A stretch of DNA of 64,000 bases from Paulownia fortunei (GCA_019321725.1 CM033120.1:12306278-12370277); one strand, 5' to 3'; counted from the first letter of the stretch, positions 47,943-61,750 are shown. A program made the numbers and translations. The notes: generated by a model not told the origin, from the letters alone.

Positions 47943-50900
47943 GATTTACCACAAAAATTCAAGTATCCCTTGTAAATTGGTCGAATCTGACTTTTAGTTC
48001 TTGTAAGTATAAGTTTCCAAAGAAAAGTTTTAAAGTGGTTAATTATTGTGCATCGGGCTTGATGATTGTGAAGATGAATTAAAGGTGGTTCTTGAGAAAT
48101 TCTAGGGCCATTTGCAAAATATATTGGTGTTAGAGTGTTAACTCTAGGCCGGAAGATGCTTTCAGAGAAGTGCACAGATTTGGTACTCTTTTCTCTAACA
48201 ACCTGTAACTACAATTGTGTGTGTAGGCATCTATTCTCGTGATTAAATTTATTTGGTCACCTTATTTTTGTGCACAGTGAAAAAACTTTGGGTGCATCCA
48301 GGTTGTGTTTGTTATTCCACTTGCTAGTAGTTGTTACTTATGATAATGCCCTTTAGTTATTTATATACGGAAGAACTTGTAACAAGTTGTAACAATTATT
48401 TTTTAAGTTGTTTTATTTGATACGTGTTTTGTGTACCTTCAAGGTATTTACAACAACTCCATGTACCAACAATATGCTTTCTCATCAACAGAGTTGACTT
48501 CGCATAGTTTAGGTCTTGTACACATAAATAACTTGCAGACTCCAATTGCTGAGATATCTCTTATAACATCTGTTATCGTGAATTTTGATGCTCCATTTTG
48601 GTGTTCCTTAAAGAGAATCTCTGTCTTCGCTGGTAAAATTGCCTTCCTGACTCATACGCAATTCAATGGGTATCATAGGGCCAGGGAAGACCCTGTCCTT
48701 CTTCAGTCTTGCATCTTTATGTCTTTTTCTGGGGAAAAAGTCTATACACAATTTAATGTACTTGTTGAATTTTTTTTCTTTGCTTAAATAATTTCTGACT
48801 TTAACCATTTTACTTTATCTTTTCTCCGCATGATTTAAGGTGTGTTACTTTGTAAGGCATCCTGTTCTTGTAGACAGTTTCTTTTTAGGAGTCAATTAAA
48901 TTTGCGCAACTTGGTTTTAGTTCACTTCTGAAAGCGCATCATGTATTTGCTGTTGGTGTTTCTATATACCTGGTCAATGATACTTTTGTTGTATGTGCGA
49001 ACATTCGCTTTGCCATATCACCTTAATAATCATGTGTACCTTTTTTATAGTCTTTGATTTCCTCTTCACCTAACATGTAAATAACTGAAGGTTTTCTATT
49101 CCTGTTGTGCTTTACATCAGTTTTTTCATCATATATGCAATTAATGATACCATAACCACCTCTGTTAATACTTAAGAGGGATAAACCTGAAAAATGATGT
49201 GAAAAGTTCAAATGAAAATGCATTTTTTCCTTGGGTGTTGTGTAAGGTCAATTGAGAGAAATTAAATGGATTGAGGGAGCATATGGTAAAGAGCATAGGA
49301 TCTGGGACACTTTTTGTAAAAGTTATTAGATTGGGACCCCATTAGCTTTGGGGAGAGAGATCTGAGCCTGAGCATTGTTTTAGAGGCCCCCTTGTTTACC
49401 ATTTGAAACCTAGAGCGTTATATGAGCGCCTTGCAAATTGGAACTTATATCTTGGTTCTGCTATGAATGAAGATTGTCAGCAACTTCAAAATGGTTGTGG
49501 TTTGGAACTTGATACAATGTGTGGGCTAATCTTTGATTGAGTTGAGTCTGTAGAGCAAGTGTTAAATGGGTTAACAGTGTAATATGAATTATTCTAGAAG
49601 TTAACTTAGCGCCTAGATTAAGAAAATGTCAAGGAACGTTATGCACTTAGTATTAGAGTTCATGTGTACTTCTCTGTTAATGCTTCATGGAACCAAAGTG
49701 TAGGGTGGGGGTTTGATACGTGTTGTGCTGCATTGAACTACACTTGTGTTGATTAAAGCGTGCACTCGAGTGCTTATTTTACAAACCACACCCTCTAATC
49801 TGCGTCTGTTTTACCTCTTGAATAACTTTATTAATTTAATCTTTTTTCGCTATGTATAATTGGCATCAACAGTACCTTTTTGAATAACCATATTGATGTA
49901 ATCTTAAGGGTGGAACTTGGCACTTTACACTTATTTTATCATTTTTTAATGTTGAATGTCATGAAATAGAGGAATTAGAACAAGGCCATTATCTTGTGGG
50001 ATTTCATTTTGTCTTCAAGTGGATTTAAATATCACTTAAAGATGTCTAGGCATTGAAGTTTAGCTGGTAATTGCTGGAGGGATTGACACAAACAATTTGA
50101 TAGAACATCTAAAACATGTCATTTAGATAGCAGTATCTCTCTTGCTTCATGCAAAAATGATTTTAGTTTGCTTTGCTAAATGCAAGAACAACGCTGGGTG
50201 CATCCATGGCCTCAGGAACTTATGCAGTATGTGATGCAACTACTTGTAGTTTGTGCTGAGAGAGACAAACCCATGAAACCTTCCACCCAGTCTGGCTAGG
50301 AGTGTTCTGTAAGACAATTCAAGTGCATCAGTTAATTGCTTGTATGGCTTGGTGTTGCATTTGTTTTATCATGAAAAAGACTGGTGTAACATTTTACATC
50401 AGCATAATAAGGTTCCAAATTACAATGCCTACATCCAGAACATCAGTTTACATCTTCATATGAACTTTCAAGTCCTGAGCCTGTCATCTACTTTCTCCTC
50501 CTGCTCTATCTTATAGTTGCCTTGCTCACGGTTTCGGGTGGTTTGGTTTTATGGTGAAAACTTGAGTATTACATTTTGAATTTTTTATCCCTTTTTGATA
50601 ATTAACAGAGGTTTTGCTTCTTTTTTATTGTTGATTTAGGATATAATTCAGACCTTAGGGCCCATTTACATGCCAAACTTGAACAACAAGCACCATTCCT
50701 GAACGGCCTTAGACATGTTATATTGTATGCTAGAATCTAAATTTTGATCGAGATCGAATTCTCTGTAAGATAGCCTTAGAATTAATTGAAGTGTCTTTAC
50801 AAAAGTTGTGGATGGCTCGAGTCTTTGCTGATCTTCTATGCCAAATTTTGTTTAGTTTGGAAATAGAGAATTTTGGTGGAGTCTCTAGCGTGGAATGAGA

Positions 50901-53250
50901 TTTGCTGGTGTAAATTTTGTCTTGTAAGTTATAAATTTGAGAAACATTTTTAAGCCATGAGGCTGCTGATTCTTTGAATGTCCTAAAAGTATGTGGATGC
51001 TCATGTACCAACAAAGATAATTATCGATTTGAAGAACTAATTTGAGATGAAATAGGTGACTTTCATGTAATGCTATCCTTTTGAGCATTGCAGTTTTTAA
51101 TGTTACATCTGCCTTTCTTCATGTAAGCATTCAAACGGTCGTTAGAAAATCCTTATGTTTTCTGAAAAGTTCTTTTGCCCTGAATTAAAAATTACACAAT
51201 CTTTCTTGATCCTTTTCCGAATTACAGGGAGTCGTTTGTCGTTTATCAAATTACTTTTCTGAAAATTTGTTTATTTTATAATCAGGCTCATATAGTGTAC
51301 TTAAAATTATCATAAAATATTTAAAAAATATAATTGGATCTAGATTTAGATTTAGATTTGGACGATTCTCTTTCTCATTTTGTATCTAGCCAATACGTGC
51401 TTATTATCAAATCTAAAAACTGAAGTCTGACCTTTAGAAGTGGGGTTAGAGGACAAGGTTGGTCGATTATGTGTAGTGTACAACAGTACTGTACTGATCA
51501 TTAATCATTGATCATTGGTATGGTTGTCAACTTATGCTTATTTTTAATCTTTTAATTAATTTGTTACAATTGTTGAAATTAATCAAATAATTCAGTATTA
51601 TACTAGTGGAGTTCATGGATCAGTAGCAGGATATGTTCTGAATGATTACAGTACGTATTTATTTGTTTTACTCTGATAAGAAAAGTTATCAAAATGAGAT
51701 TTTATGAAAGAAAAGATAAAAGAGAATGGAATTGGGATGACAACATCGGTTTTAACTAAATGGGTTTGGGTTTTTTTATATTTTTAAAATCTGTTATATA
51801 TACATTTATGAATGTTATTTTTTAAAAAAAAATTAGAAAATTTTAGTAGTATTATTTATTAAAAATATATATTTTTATAATTATAAAACAAATTTAATAG
51901 ATATACTCGTTTGGTTTGGGGTCAATAATTTTAATGGGTCGGTTTTTAACAATTTTAACGGGATGGGTATTGAGTTTTGATAGGAGGACTCATTGCTCGT
52001 GGCCAAATGCACAAACAAGCTGAGGCAAGTCTGTAAAACTTGTATTCCAACAAAAACTAGACTGTAAAATACGATTTGGGCCCTCAACTGTATCTTTTGT
52101 ATAAAATGTCCCCCTAAACAAAATTTAATACCACACCATTTGTCTTTTTAATTATACATACCCCATTCCTTATCACCCAAATTAGTAACCCTTAATCATT
52201 ATTTTCATTTTATTTATTTTTGTGAATTGATTTATTTTTTTCTTATTTTTCTTCTTTTTCTACACTCTTAACCTTTCCTTCCCCCGTCACCCCTTTCCCT
52301 GCTAGCTCCACCCCCTACCCCACTTGTCATCAACATTTCCCTTCCCCGCCACCCCCTACCTAGCCACCACCTTGCCTTTCCCACCCAAGTTTTGCATAAT
52401 GTGTTACGGTAGTGTGTACAGGGCTTCAAATCGTCCAAAATTTCCTTTTTGCTGTTCAAATTTTGTGGATTTCAATCAAGGCAATGATAAATGACGCCTG
52501 GGAAGTGGTATTTGGTTCTCATTATAGCTATCAATTTGCTTCATTCTACATCTACTGGATACGGTTGCTAATTTATCTTCTACCGCCATGCAGTAGTATA
52601 AACGTGCCCCAAGCGTGCCAGAGTAATTTTTGGCAATTTCAGTTTATTTTTCTAAATGCAGCCTACTTTATTTTAGTAAATAGCATTTGATCTATTTATC
52701 TTAAAAAGACGTTCAGATTTATTTTGTCAACTAAAAAGGTTAAAGAACCTAAGACAAGTATACCATGAGCGGATCTATCTACTTCACCCCCTTCCTGCTA
52801 CTTCCAACAGATATACTCTTCGTGGAAAATGTGCTTAATTTTGATGACCTGGAAACATATCTCGACTTCCTGCTGGCTATATATCAATAGAATAATTTTA
52901 CCAACTTTACCAACAATTGCATCACTGTTATTCAGTGACTACAACTTCTACCACATACTCATTATGCGACCAGCCAAAGGTAGGCTGGCACCACCCCTAA
53001 CAAATAATGTCACCACCATTAAGTTGACGGAGGTTATATTTGGATCATCTTGTTCACGAAAAATCAAATATCCCAAATCAAACGGAGCACATAGTTTGCT
53101 GGTAAACAACTTGATTGTGTACTCACATATTATTACATGTCATGGTATTAAGCCTGGTATATGACAAGGCAAGATGACACCTCTCCCGTAGCAAGAAACA
53201 CTAACAGAGAATACTACATAGGCAAATGATGCAAAATTGTGATTGAGTCT
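47943..53250. other. Gene-poor region
   Basis: No coding frame with recognisable content. The base composition of 48200-51100 is less AT-rich than true intergenic DNA here and could hold a non-coding transcript or old genic remains. At 52080-52400 there is a C-rich stretch (CACCCCCTACC and CCTTCCCC words) probably from a transposon end. Confidence 0.4.
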
Positions 53251-53283
53251 TAGTAATAGAATGTAGTTTGGCTAACTGCCACT

Positions 53284-56200
53284 TCAACTGCCATGGACGA
53301 ATGCAACTCCCTTTTCAATTGAACTTTTCAACTCAGGCTTGAGAGATTCCAGTCTTTGTTGCTCGTAATCAGACAGAGGACCCAAACCCAGGACTTCCTC
53401 CACACCATTCTTCCCAAGTCTCACCTGTTAATGCCATCATAAAAACTACTGTTATAACATCACTTGAATAACATAAACAAATAGCTGAACATTGTTTACA
53501 TTGGTATTCTCCACATGCAAAAAGTCGGCACCAAAGGCAAAATGGGGCAGAGATCAAATGAAGGTTTAGTTTGGTTTCTCTATTCTCTTGGACATGGAGC
53601 AGGGGAGTTAATAAATATGCCATGTTGCCTCTTTAACCTGGATAATGGGGCAGAGATCAAATGAAGGTTTATTTTGGTTTCTCTATTCTCTTGGATGGGA
53701 GCAGGGGAATTAATAAATATGCCGTGTTGCCTCTTTAACCCGGATCAAGTTTCATTGCCTTTCTCAGCTAGTCTAAACATGTACATATGGCATTAGTTTC
53801 AAATGAAGGGGTGCCTGTTGCAGTGAGAAGAGTTCAAGTTGTCCTTCCACACAATTTTTTATCTCACCTTGGATGCAAAGAAAGGTAGCTCAGTCACAGT
53901 AGATTGCACGAACGAACATTCCACAACATCTGGGACCCCATTAAGTCCTTTTAAACAAGCATCAGCAAATATGGCCCCCGCATAGCTGCACAGTTAATAG
54001 TGTTGTCAGATCAACTTAACACAATCAAATTCTTACCATGACGAGCATAGCTGCAGATTACAGAGTATGCCAATATTGGGAAATACAATTCCCCACCAAC
54101 CAGAGGTGGCATCTTTAAATAACACCACTAAAATTTCAAGGAGATTCAAATGATTAATGAGTTTTATGGTGTAATAGCTACTGCAGAATTAAATTAATTG
54201 CAATTCTTTGTCAAATAGATCAAGCAACCATTAGGTTTAAGAAGCATTTTGAACAAATATTTAGTTGCACCATTTATTCCTTGCAATTACTAAACAAAGC
54301 AGACCATGTGGAAAAACTGTTTCAGATTGCTAAGCGTTGCATTCGAAATCTCTAGTTACAAGAGATTTGAGAATTATGTTATCAATTTGCAATATTCTAA
54401 TAGCTCTAGAATAGTACCCATCAGTAAATAGAATGAACATGCTGCAACTTTTTTTCTAAAAGAAAACTTTCAGAAACACTGATTACCAAAGAGAAGCGCT
54501 GGCTCCCCTTGCATAAAGACCCACTTGATACGAATACATGCACCAGAATAAGGTCTAAGCAGTAAGGACAAGATTGTGGCTCCAATTCAGAAACTCAAAA
54601 GGCTTCCGCATTTGAATATTTCAAGTTGGTATCAGATGACTCATGCAATATGAAGCCACAATCATCTAATACTGATTGTTCAACACAATATCATCCACCA
54701 AAATGTCCCAACTCAAAACTCTATTGGAAAGTACCAAAGCACAAAAAGTTCAACACGAAACAAGTAGAAGTCCATCACTTACGCCATTGAAAGTGTAGCT
54801 GAACCCTTTCCAGCCTTAGCTTCAACAACTTCTGTCCCACCATCTTGTGTTCTTTTTGTAAGAGCTTTAATATCTTCATCTGATAGATTTGCTTTTGGTG
54901 TGGCCTACAGTAAAAAATCAATTTTTAATAACATGCAACAATTAATGCACGCATTTGAAGAAAATTTTATGTAAAATGAGAAATGAGAGAGAACATTTCA
55001 GGGCAAATTCAGTACTTGTGAAAACAAGGGGAGAATGGTAATTCCAGCATGACCACCAATGACAGGTACATTGACATCTGCCAAAGTGAAAGAGGCAACA
55101 ATATTAGGTAATGCACAAATCTCAGAGATGTAAAATCAACACCTTAAGCTAGCAAGCACTATTCTGCAAGTCAAAATTATAGGCATACCGGCTACATTGA
55201 CTTTGGCCTTGCCAGCATAGAATGTTTTGGCCCTAACCACATCAAGAGTGGTCACACCAAACAGTTTCCTCTCGTCATATACTCCCTTGCTCTTGAAGAC
55301 CTCAGCAGCGATCGGTACGGTCGAATTTACAGGGTTGCTAATCATATTGACAAGAGCCTAAATTTTATGAAAAGTCCACATCAATGATTTTACACTTATT
55401 GCACTTGATAGCAACGGAAAAGTCACAGCCCAACATCAGTATTAGAAAAAGTACTACTATGTAAAGAAAGATAGGTATGTTACATTGGGGCAATACTTGG
55501 CAATGGCCTCACAAAGAGATTTGACAATGCCAGCATTAATCTTAAAGAGATCATCACGGGTCATGCCAGGCTTTCTGGGCACACCAGCTGGAATGATGAC
55601 TACATCTGTACCCTCCAAAGCCTGTCCTAGCTGCTCTTCCGCTGCATACCCCTTCACCTGTACATACAAGCAAATACACAATTTCAGATATATCATCAAA
55701 AAACTGCAACAGATATTTTTGAGATACAACGAAGACAATAGGATATATTAAATGCACTTAAAGCATAATAGCTCGTAGGATTCAAGATGCAAATTTCAAT
55801 CAGCACAAACTATATGTAAGAAAATCCTTATCATTCATTCACATGTTGAGAAGCAAATATAACATAACACACAAAAGAATTTTAGAGAAATGGGTACACA
55901 ATTCCAATGTCAATAGTTGACTCTCAGGTGCACGAAGGTTACTTTCTATTTACCGAGAGAAAATTAAAAATAAAAAAACATATTCCTCAGAATTTGCTTT
56001 GGCTCCACAAAATCCGCAATTATAAATCAGAAAAGAGCCTTGTTAATCTAGTGATGTCGAAGTTAACATGTAGTTGAGCAAACACCTAAGAAATTATACA
56101 AAAACAGTAGAGGGAACTTAATCAAGACACATGAAAAATCACAAGTACAGATTTAAACCTAAAAATGAGCTGGAAAATGCTCCAAAACCTTAAACAAATA

Positions 56201-56558
56201 CCCAATAACAATGAGCAATTAAGTAAAACAAAAATGGAGTAAAAATCCAGAATTTCAGACTAAAAGTGAGAGAGGAAAAGCACAGTACCTCAGATCTGGT
56301 GTTAATGTGGCTGACGTCAGCAGCGACGCCGGGGGTGCCGGCAATATCGTAGAGAGCCAGCCTGGAGACAAGAGGATTCAACTTCATCAGAAGAGAAAGC
56401 GGCTGGCCGATCCCGCCGGCGGCTCCCAAAATGGCTACCTTCCGTTCCGGCGCCGACTCCGATGAGAAGGCGCGGCTCGACAAATACGACGACGTCGTCG
56501 TGGCGGAGTATGAGCTGGTGCTCCTCCGGATAACAGATCTCAACATTGCCGCCTTCAT
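53284..56558 (-). CDS. MDH1: Malate dehydrogenase, mitochondrial (NAD), copy 1, 351 aa
   Basis: Seven exons on the minus strand: 56558-56289, 55657-55484, 55357-55189, 55077-55016, 54904-54783, 53985-53868, 53424-53284 (TGA); 1056 nt, phases closing throughout. Residues 1 to about 35 form a Ser/Arg/Thr-rich mitochondrial presequence. The NAD site is GAAGGIGQP (45-53), the substrate loop [12 protein letters not shown] (116-127), then [10 protein letters not shown] (from 154) and catalytic His214 in GGHAGITI. It interconverts malate and oxaloacetate in the TCA cycle and the malate shuttle, as a homodimer. Nothing essential is missing. The gene is the left arm of an inverted duplication with the second copy at 61875. 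The mitochondrial class is set by the presequence and by similarity to plant mMDH; peroxisomal MDH would have a PTS2 N terminus. Confidence 0.95.
53541..53745 (-). repeat. Tandem duplication of about 103 bp in intron 6 of mMDH copy 1
   Basis: Bases 53541-53643 and 53644-53745 are near-identical, both starting AATGGGGCAGAGATCAAATG. Differences include TTAGTTTGG/TTATTTTGG and a small deletion in GGACATGGAGC/GGATGGGAGC. The second mMDH copy is not in the window at this point, so presence there is unknown. Confidence 0.9.
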
Positions 56559-56739
56559 TTTTCCACTCTAAAGAATTGGATTTGAGAGTGGACTGTTGAG
56601 AGAAGGAAAATTCCGGTGGAATCGTGTGTGTGAATAGGAATAAATAGAACAGTGATAATTAAAAAGAAATGGGGGTGGGGGGCCGGGGGTTTAAGAAAAA
56701 TGGAGGGTTGTGAATTTCGAGGCGTCCGCCCCTTTCGCC

Positions 56740-57065
56740 TATTTAAAAATAAATTAAAAATTACTTCATATTTTTAAGGTAAAAATTCATTTGAAGTTGT
56801 TTCATTAAATATAATAAAATTAAATTTAAATATATATTTTTATATTTTAAAATTTAAAATTCAATTTGAATTCGATTTGATTGATATAAACATGATAAAT
56901 ATATGTAACAAAAATAAAATTACTCGATCTCAATTCGTATTTTATTCGATTAAAATTCGTTCAATTCGATTAATAATCAAATTAAATTTAAATATAATTT
57001 TTAAAATTCAATAAAAATTCAATCAAATTTAAACAATCATATCCACTCAATTTGACTCATTTGTA
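56740..57065. repeat. Dispersed AT-rich repeat, copy B (upstream of mMDH copy 1)
   Basis: Shares TTCGATTAATAATCAAA, AAATTTAAATATAATTTTTA, TTCAATAAAAATT and a final GACTCATTTG-type end with copies at 30310-30640 and 58035-58380. Confidence 0.5.
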
Positions 57066-57334
57066 ATTCTTCTGAATAATAGTCACCTATTTTGAAAACT
57101 TACCTCTCCTTTTCTTCTTTTAATTCATTGTTGTGTGCCTTGAAAAATATACTATCCTTTTTTCAAATTAATATTTTATTTAGAACTAGTATATAATTTT
57201 AGATGAACATTAAAACGTAATAAAAAAGCTTAGAGTTTTGCTGTGAAATATAGAGGTGCCAATTATGTTTTTGAGAGAAAAAATTTGTTTGGAAAAATAA
57301 AATTTCAATTGTAATTGTGAACATTCCTTTTAAA

Positions 57335-57520
57335 AAAATAAAAATTAGAGTATTTAATTTGACAAATAGAGGGTGTAATTTAGTGTAATGCAACACATTT
57401 TTCAATTTACTTTTTTTTATTACATTTTTAATATTGATAAAAAAATGTGTCCTCCATTATTACACTAAACTTAATTTTAAAAATTACAAATAAAAATGTT
57501 ATATAACATATCATATATAA
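57335..57520. mobile_element. Small hairpin MITE present only in the left arm
   Basis: Relative to the right arm (which runs straight from TAACTTTTCAT to the AAGGACATTCACAATTAC block at 61090-61125), the left arm has about 190 extra bases. They contain an inverted repeat: TTTAGTGTAATGCAACACAT at 57381 against ATGTGTCCTCCATTATTACA at 57444. Confidence 0.6.
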
Positions 57521-57563
57521 TGAAAAAAGATGAAAAGTTAGCTGCAATAAATATTAATTTTCC

Positions 57564-57594
<31 letters not shown>

Positions 57595-58034
57595 TCCTTG
57601 TTGCAGCCCACAATTATCAAAAAGAAAAGAAAAGAAAAGGAAACATTGAAATCTACTAAACTCTTTTTTAGTTTTTCTTTTTTTCCTCTAATAAAAAATT
57701 GAACCAGACTAAGTCACTACAATTGTTTAATATCTGTCTTTTCTATTTGATTAAAAAAAAAGAAAAAAAGTTAAAATTTTCATTTTTTTTTTTTACTAAA
57801 AGAATGAAGATAGAAAGGAAGAGAGGAAGAAAAGAAGAAAGAATATGCAGTACAAGAGAAAAGTGATGGGATTTATTCTGGTTTGCATCTCTCCCTCGAC
57901 CCCTTGCATCCAATTGTTTTTTCTTTTTCTTTGTTCCCTATTTTGCCCTTCATATGGTATATTCAAATTCAAATAAAGTTTTAAGCATCTATCTATCACA
58001 GAAAAAGATTATTCCCTATTTTGCCGTGGCATCT

Positions 58035-58380
58035 GTATTTAGTGTTGAAAAATAAATTAAATTATTTAAAATTAATTATTAAAAATTCATTTGAATTCAA
58101 TTCATTAACTTAATAAATCAAGTTTGAATATATTTTTTTTATTTGATAACATTTGAAACTCGGTTCAAACTCGACTCAATTAATAAAAAAAATAAAAAAA
58201 ATATGTATATATATCCAGCTATTCGAGCTCGATTCGTGTTCGACTATATTAAAACTCATTAAATTTGATCTCATTAATTATCAAACCAAATTCAAATATA
58301 ATTTTTTAAGTTCGATAAAAAATTAAATAAATTTAAATAATATTGTGTTTGACTTGACTCTATTCGTTTATACTCAAAGA
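58035..58380. repeat. Dispersed AT-rich repeat, copy C (in the spacer of the duplication)
   Basis: Aligns along most of its length with 30310-30640, from TTAACTTAATAAATCAAG to TTGACTCTATTCG. Lies just inside the left duplication breakpoint. Confidence 0.6.
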
Positions 58381-59637
58381 GTGTTCATTACATGCATAAG
58401 CAAAGCAGGCGACCCTTTTGTCACTTGAACTAATTAATGCCCCAAAAAAATTTAATTTTTCTAACGCCCCAAATTAAAATTATTGAATCCAACTTTACTC
58501 TTAGTTAATAATTATATCTTTTGTTTAGACACTTCTTTTAGAACTTGTTTAATTCACGTGACTATTTTGAGTATACTAAAATATTTAATTTAATAGAATG
58601 TTTAATTTTTATAATGATGGTTTGTGATAAAAAAATATAATTCAATCTAAATCATATTTTGATTGGATAATTCATTCCACTTCATAGGTGAGATGAATAA
58701 TCACAGTCCCCATCTAAAATATCTTCATTGTAATTAGACCATGATACCACAAATGTAAATAACATATTATTTAGTAAGGGTGAATTAGTGAAAGCCAAAC
58801 ATCTAAGAACACCTTACTTAAAATAAATCCAAACATTACCTTGGAGTTATGATACTTTCTAATATCTTGTTGCCTTTAGTTTCAATAAATTTCCTATATA
58901 GCATTTTTTGTCTTTGCAAGCAAGCATTTTAAAATCGAATTGGACGATTTGACCAGTTTAACCCCAAACAGGTTTTAGTCATGGACCTGATTTTATATTT
59001 AAAATGGGCCAACAAAATCAGCTCCCTGACATTGTAAACAAACAAAGCTCAGCATTGGCGGCTTGTTTTTCTGTCACTTATTTGGTTTGCTGCCGTCCTG
59101 GATTGGAATTTCACTTCCTTTTGTTGGGTTTAGATAATAAAAAAGGGAAAGGGAGAAGGAGAGTGGAGGGATTGTTTGGACTGCAGGTATCGTTTGACTT
59201 ATTATGTGGAAATTATGCAGCCAAGTAGGGCACAAAATTTCAGTAAGTTTCATCAAATAATATCAACAAACTTAATAAATTAAAAAATCTAGGACCCCCT
59301 CATATTTTCCTCTCTGCTATCCACTTTTGGGCTTTTTGTGGATATTAAGTGAACTCTTCGGCCCCCATTTTCTTGAAGGATAATTGTCTCATCAACTTTT
59401 ATTTGGGTATTTATATCATTCCCCAAAAATAGTCCATATACATATTTATCTAAAATACTAAGGAACAATTATTGAATCCTATCAATTATTGAAGGATAAG
59501 TGGTTTTGTGGAGCACTAGTATTGTTTTTCTATCCAAACAAAGTCCAAAATAAACAATTTTCTTTCTTGCAATTCCATGTCTTGAGCCATTCTCTCAACA
59601 TTCACCCAAGTTAAATTATCATATACCCAAATAATTT

Positions 59638-59940
59638 AGTGAAAACGTGTTTGGTCATTAAATTTTTTAGGGAATATTTTTATTTTTTCAAAATACTTAC
59701 CAATCATTATTTATAAATTTGACAAAATATTTATAGTTGAAAAATCTCTCACAAAAAATGAAACCAAATGCATTTTCATTATTTTTCGATAATAAAATAT
59801 ATCATATCATTATTTTCATACAACTTATTCACGTGCATTTTCATTATCCACATATTCCCCAAATCTACTATCCATATACATTTTCCCAAAAAAATTCTTG
59901 CAAAATAATGGAAATACCGCCAAACACAACGTAAACATTT
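59638..59940. mobile_element. Probable MITE, about 300 bp
   Basis: The left end GTGAAAACGTGTTTGGTC and the right end, reverse-complemented, GTTTACGTTGTGTTTGGCGG are imperfect inverted repeats. Internal ends carry more reciprocal words (CATTTTCATTAT). No coding capacity. Confidence 0.5.
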
Positions 59941-61750
59941 CAGTTCATTAATATAAGCACCTGAACTATTTGATTAACTATTGACTCAAATTGAAAAGTC
60001 CAAATTAATGATTTCACAAAAGATATTATTTATCAATTAAGAATAAAGTGACTAAAAATTTTAATTTAGGAGGAAGATATATATATTTTTAAATAATGAA
60101 CAAAAATATATTTTAAGCTATATTAAGAATAATTTTGTTACTTTTAAGGCAACATAATTTTAAATTTTAATAAATTTATACATATTTTTTTATTTATATA
60201 GACTTGAGGGGGGAGATTGTTCGGCCTCTTTCTTTCCTTCCCTCTTAGGGATGTTCATTCGGGCAAATCAAATCAAATTATTAGCTATAATCATAAATCA
60301 AACACCGAACTAAATTAATCGATTCGATTCAATTATAATCAATTGTTTTGGTCTTTCGGTTCAGTTGTTAGTTAATTGATTTAAAAAAAAAAACTAAAAA
60401 CTAAAAAATAGATAATAAGATTTAAATAATAATTTTATAATTGTATTTATTATTTATTATTTATTAGTTAGGGTGAGTAAAAAAATAGTATGAAAATAAA
60501 CAATAAGTATAAAAATATTATATATAATTATGTAAAAATTATAATTCAATTTTCAATCGGTTGATTAATCAAAAATAAAAAATTAAATTAAAATTTTAAT
60601 AATTCGATTGGACTAATTAATTATATTGTGAGTACCCGAACCCCTGCCTATTTATGCATGTAGTGGACACTCTTCGGTGCTCTTTGGTATTGGAGAGGAG
60701 TCCAACATTTTTTTTGTGATAGATGGTCAAAACTTTATTTGAATTTGAATATTCAATATATAAGGGCAAAATAGGGAACAAAGAAAAAGAAAGAAAAATT
60801 GGATGCAAGGGCAAGGGGTCCAAGGAGAGATGCAAAGCAGAATAAATCTCATCACTTCTTTCTTTCTTGTATGACATATTCCTTGTTCTTTCCTATATTC
60901 ATTCTTTTAGTAAAAAAAAAATTGAAAAAGTTTATTTATTTATTTTTTCTTTTCTTTTCTTTTTTTTTGAGAAAAAAGAGAAACTAGGTAAAAAGAGTTA
61001 TAATAGATATCATTGTTTCTTTTGTCAATGTTGAATTACTATCTATGTTGAAAGGATTTTTGTATATATGCAAAATTAATGTTAGTTATTATACCTAACT
61101 TTTCATTTTTTTTAAAGGACATTCACAATTACAAAATTGAAATTTTATTTTCTGAAATGAGAATTTTATTTAAAAAATTAAAAGAATGGTTTGGCAACTC
61201 TATATTTCATTGCAAGACTCTAAGTTTTTATCATGTTTTGATTTTTATCTAAAACTTTACACTAATTCCAATTTTAGAAAAAGTTTAATTTGAAAGAAAG
61301 TAATTATAAGGGCATATAACTATGAATTAAAAGAAAAAAGAGAAAAGTAAGTGGAAAAATGGATGACCAATACAAATGTCAATTAGGGATTTGAAAAAAT
61401 GAGTCGATACGAGTACGAAATTATTTAAATTTATTCAATTTTTTATTGAATTTAAAAGATTAATTAAATCAATTTTAAATTATTTATTTGAATATGAATT
61501 AAGTTCGAATAATTTGATCATTTTATAAAAAATATATATTTTTCATAATCAAGACAAATTTTAGAATTTATCAAATTTAAATTTTATTTGTTATAACAAA
61601 TATATAATATTTAAATAAATATTAATTAATTTCAAATTAAATATCAATTAATTTAATTGAAGTATCAACCGCAATTACAAGGTGAGACTGCGGGGCGGAC
61701 ACCTCGACATTCACAACCCTCCATTTTTCTTAAAACCCACCTACTCCACA

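Larger units (their letters stand above)
54429..58003 (-). repeat. Left arm of the mMDH inverted duplication (visible matched part)
   Basis: Reverse-complement homology to 60712-64000 covers exons 1-5, their introns, the 5'UTR and about 1.4 kb of upstream DNA. Examples outside exons are GGAGCCACAATCTTGTCCTT in intron 5, ATTCACAATTACA-type words upstream, and the GGGCAAAATAGGGAACAAAG stretch near the inner end. The arm probably continues through the rest of the gene to about 53.2 kb, but its partner is cut by the window edge. Confidence 0.88.
58004..60711. other. Unique spacer between the two mMDH duplication arms
   Basis: About 2.7 kb of AT-rich DNA present once. It holds dispersed repeat C, a probable MITE at 59638-59940 and a GATTCGATTC/CGGTTGATT-type repeat at 60240-60610. 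No gene found. Confidence 0.55.
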
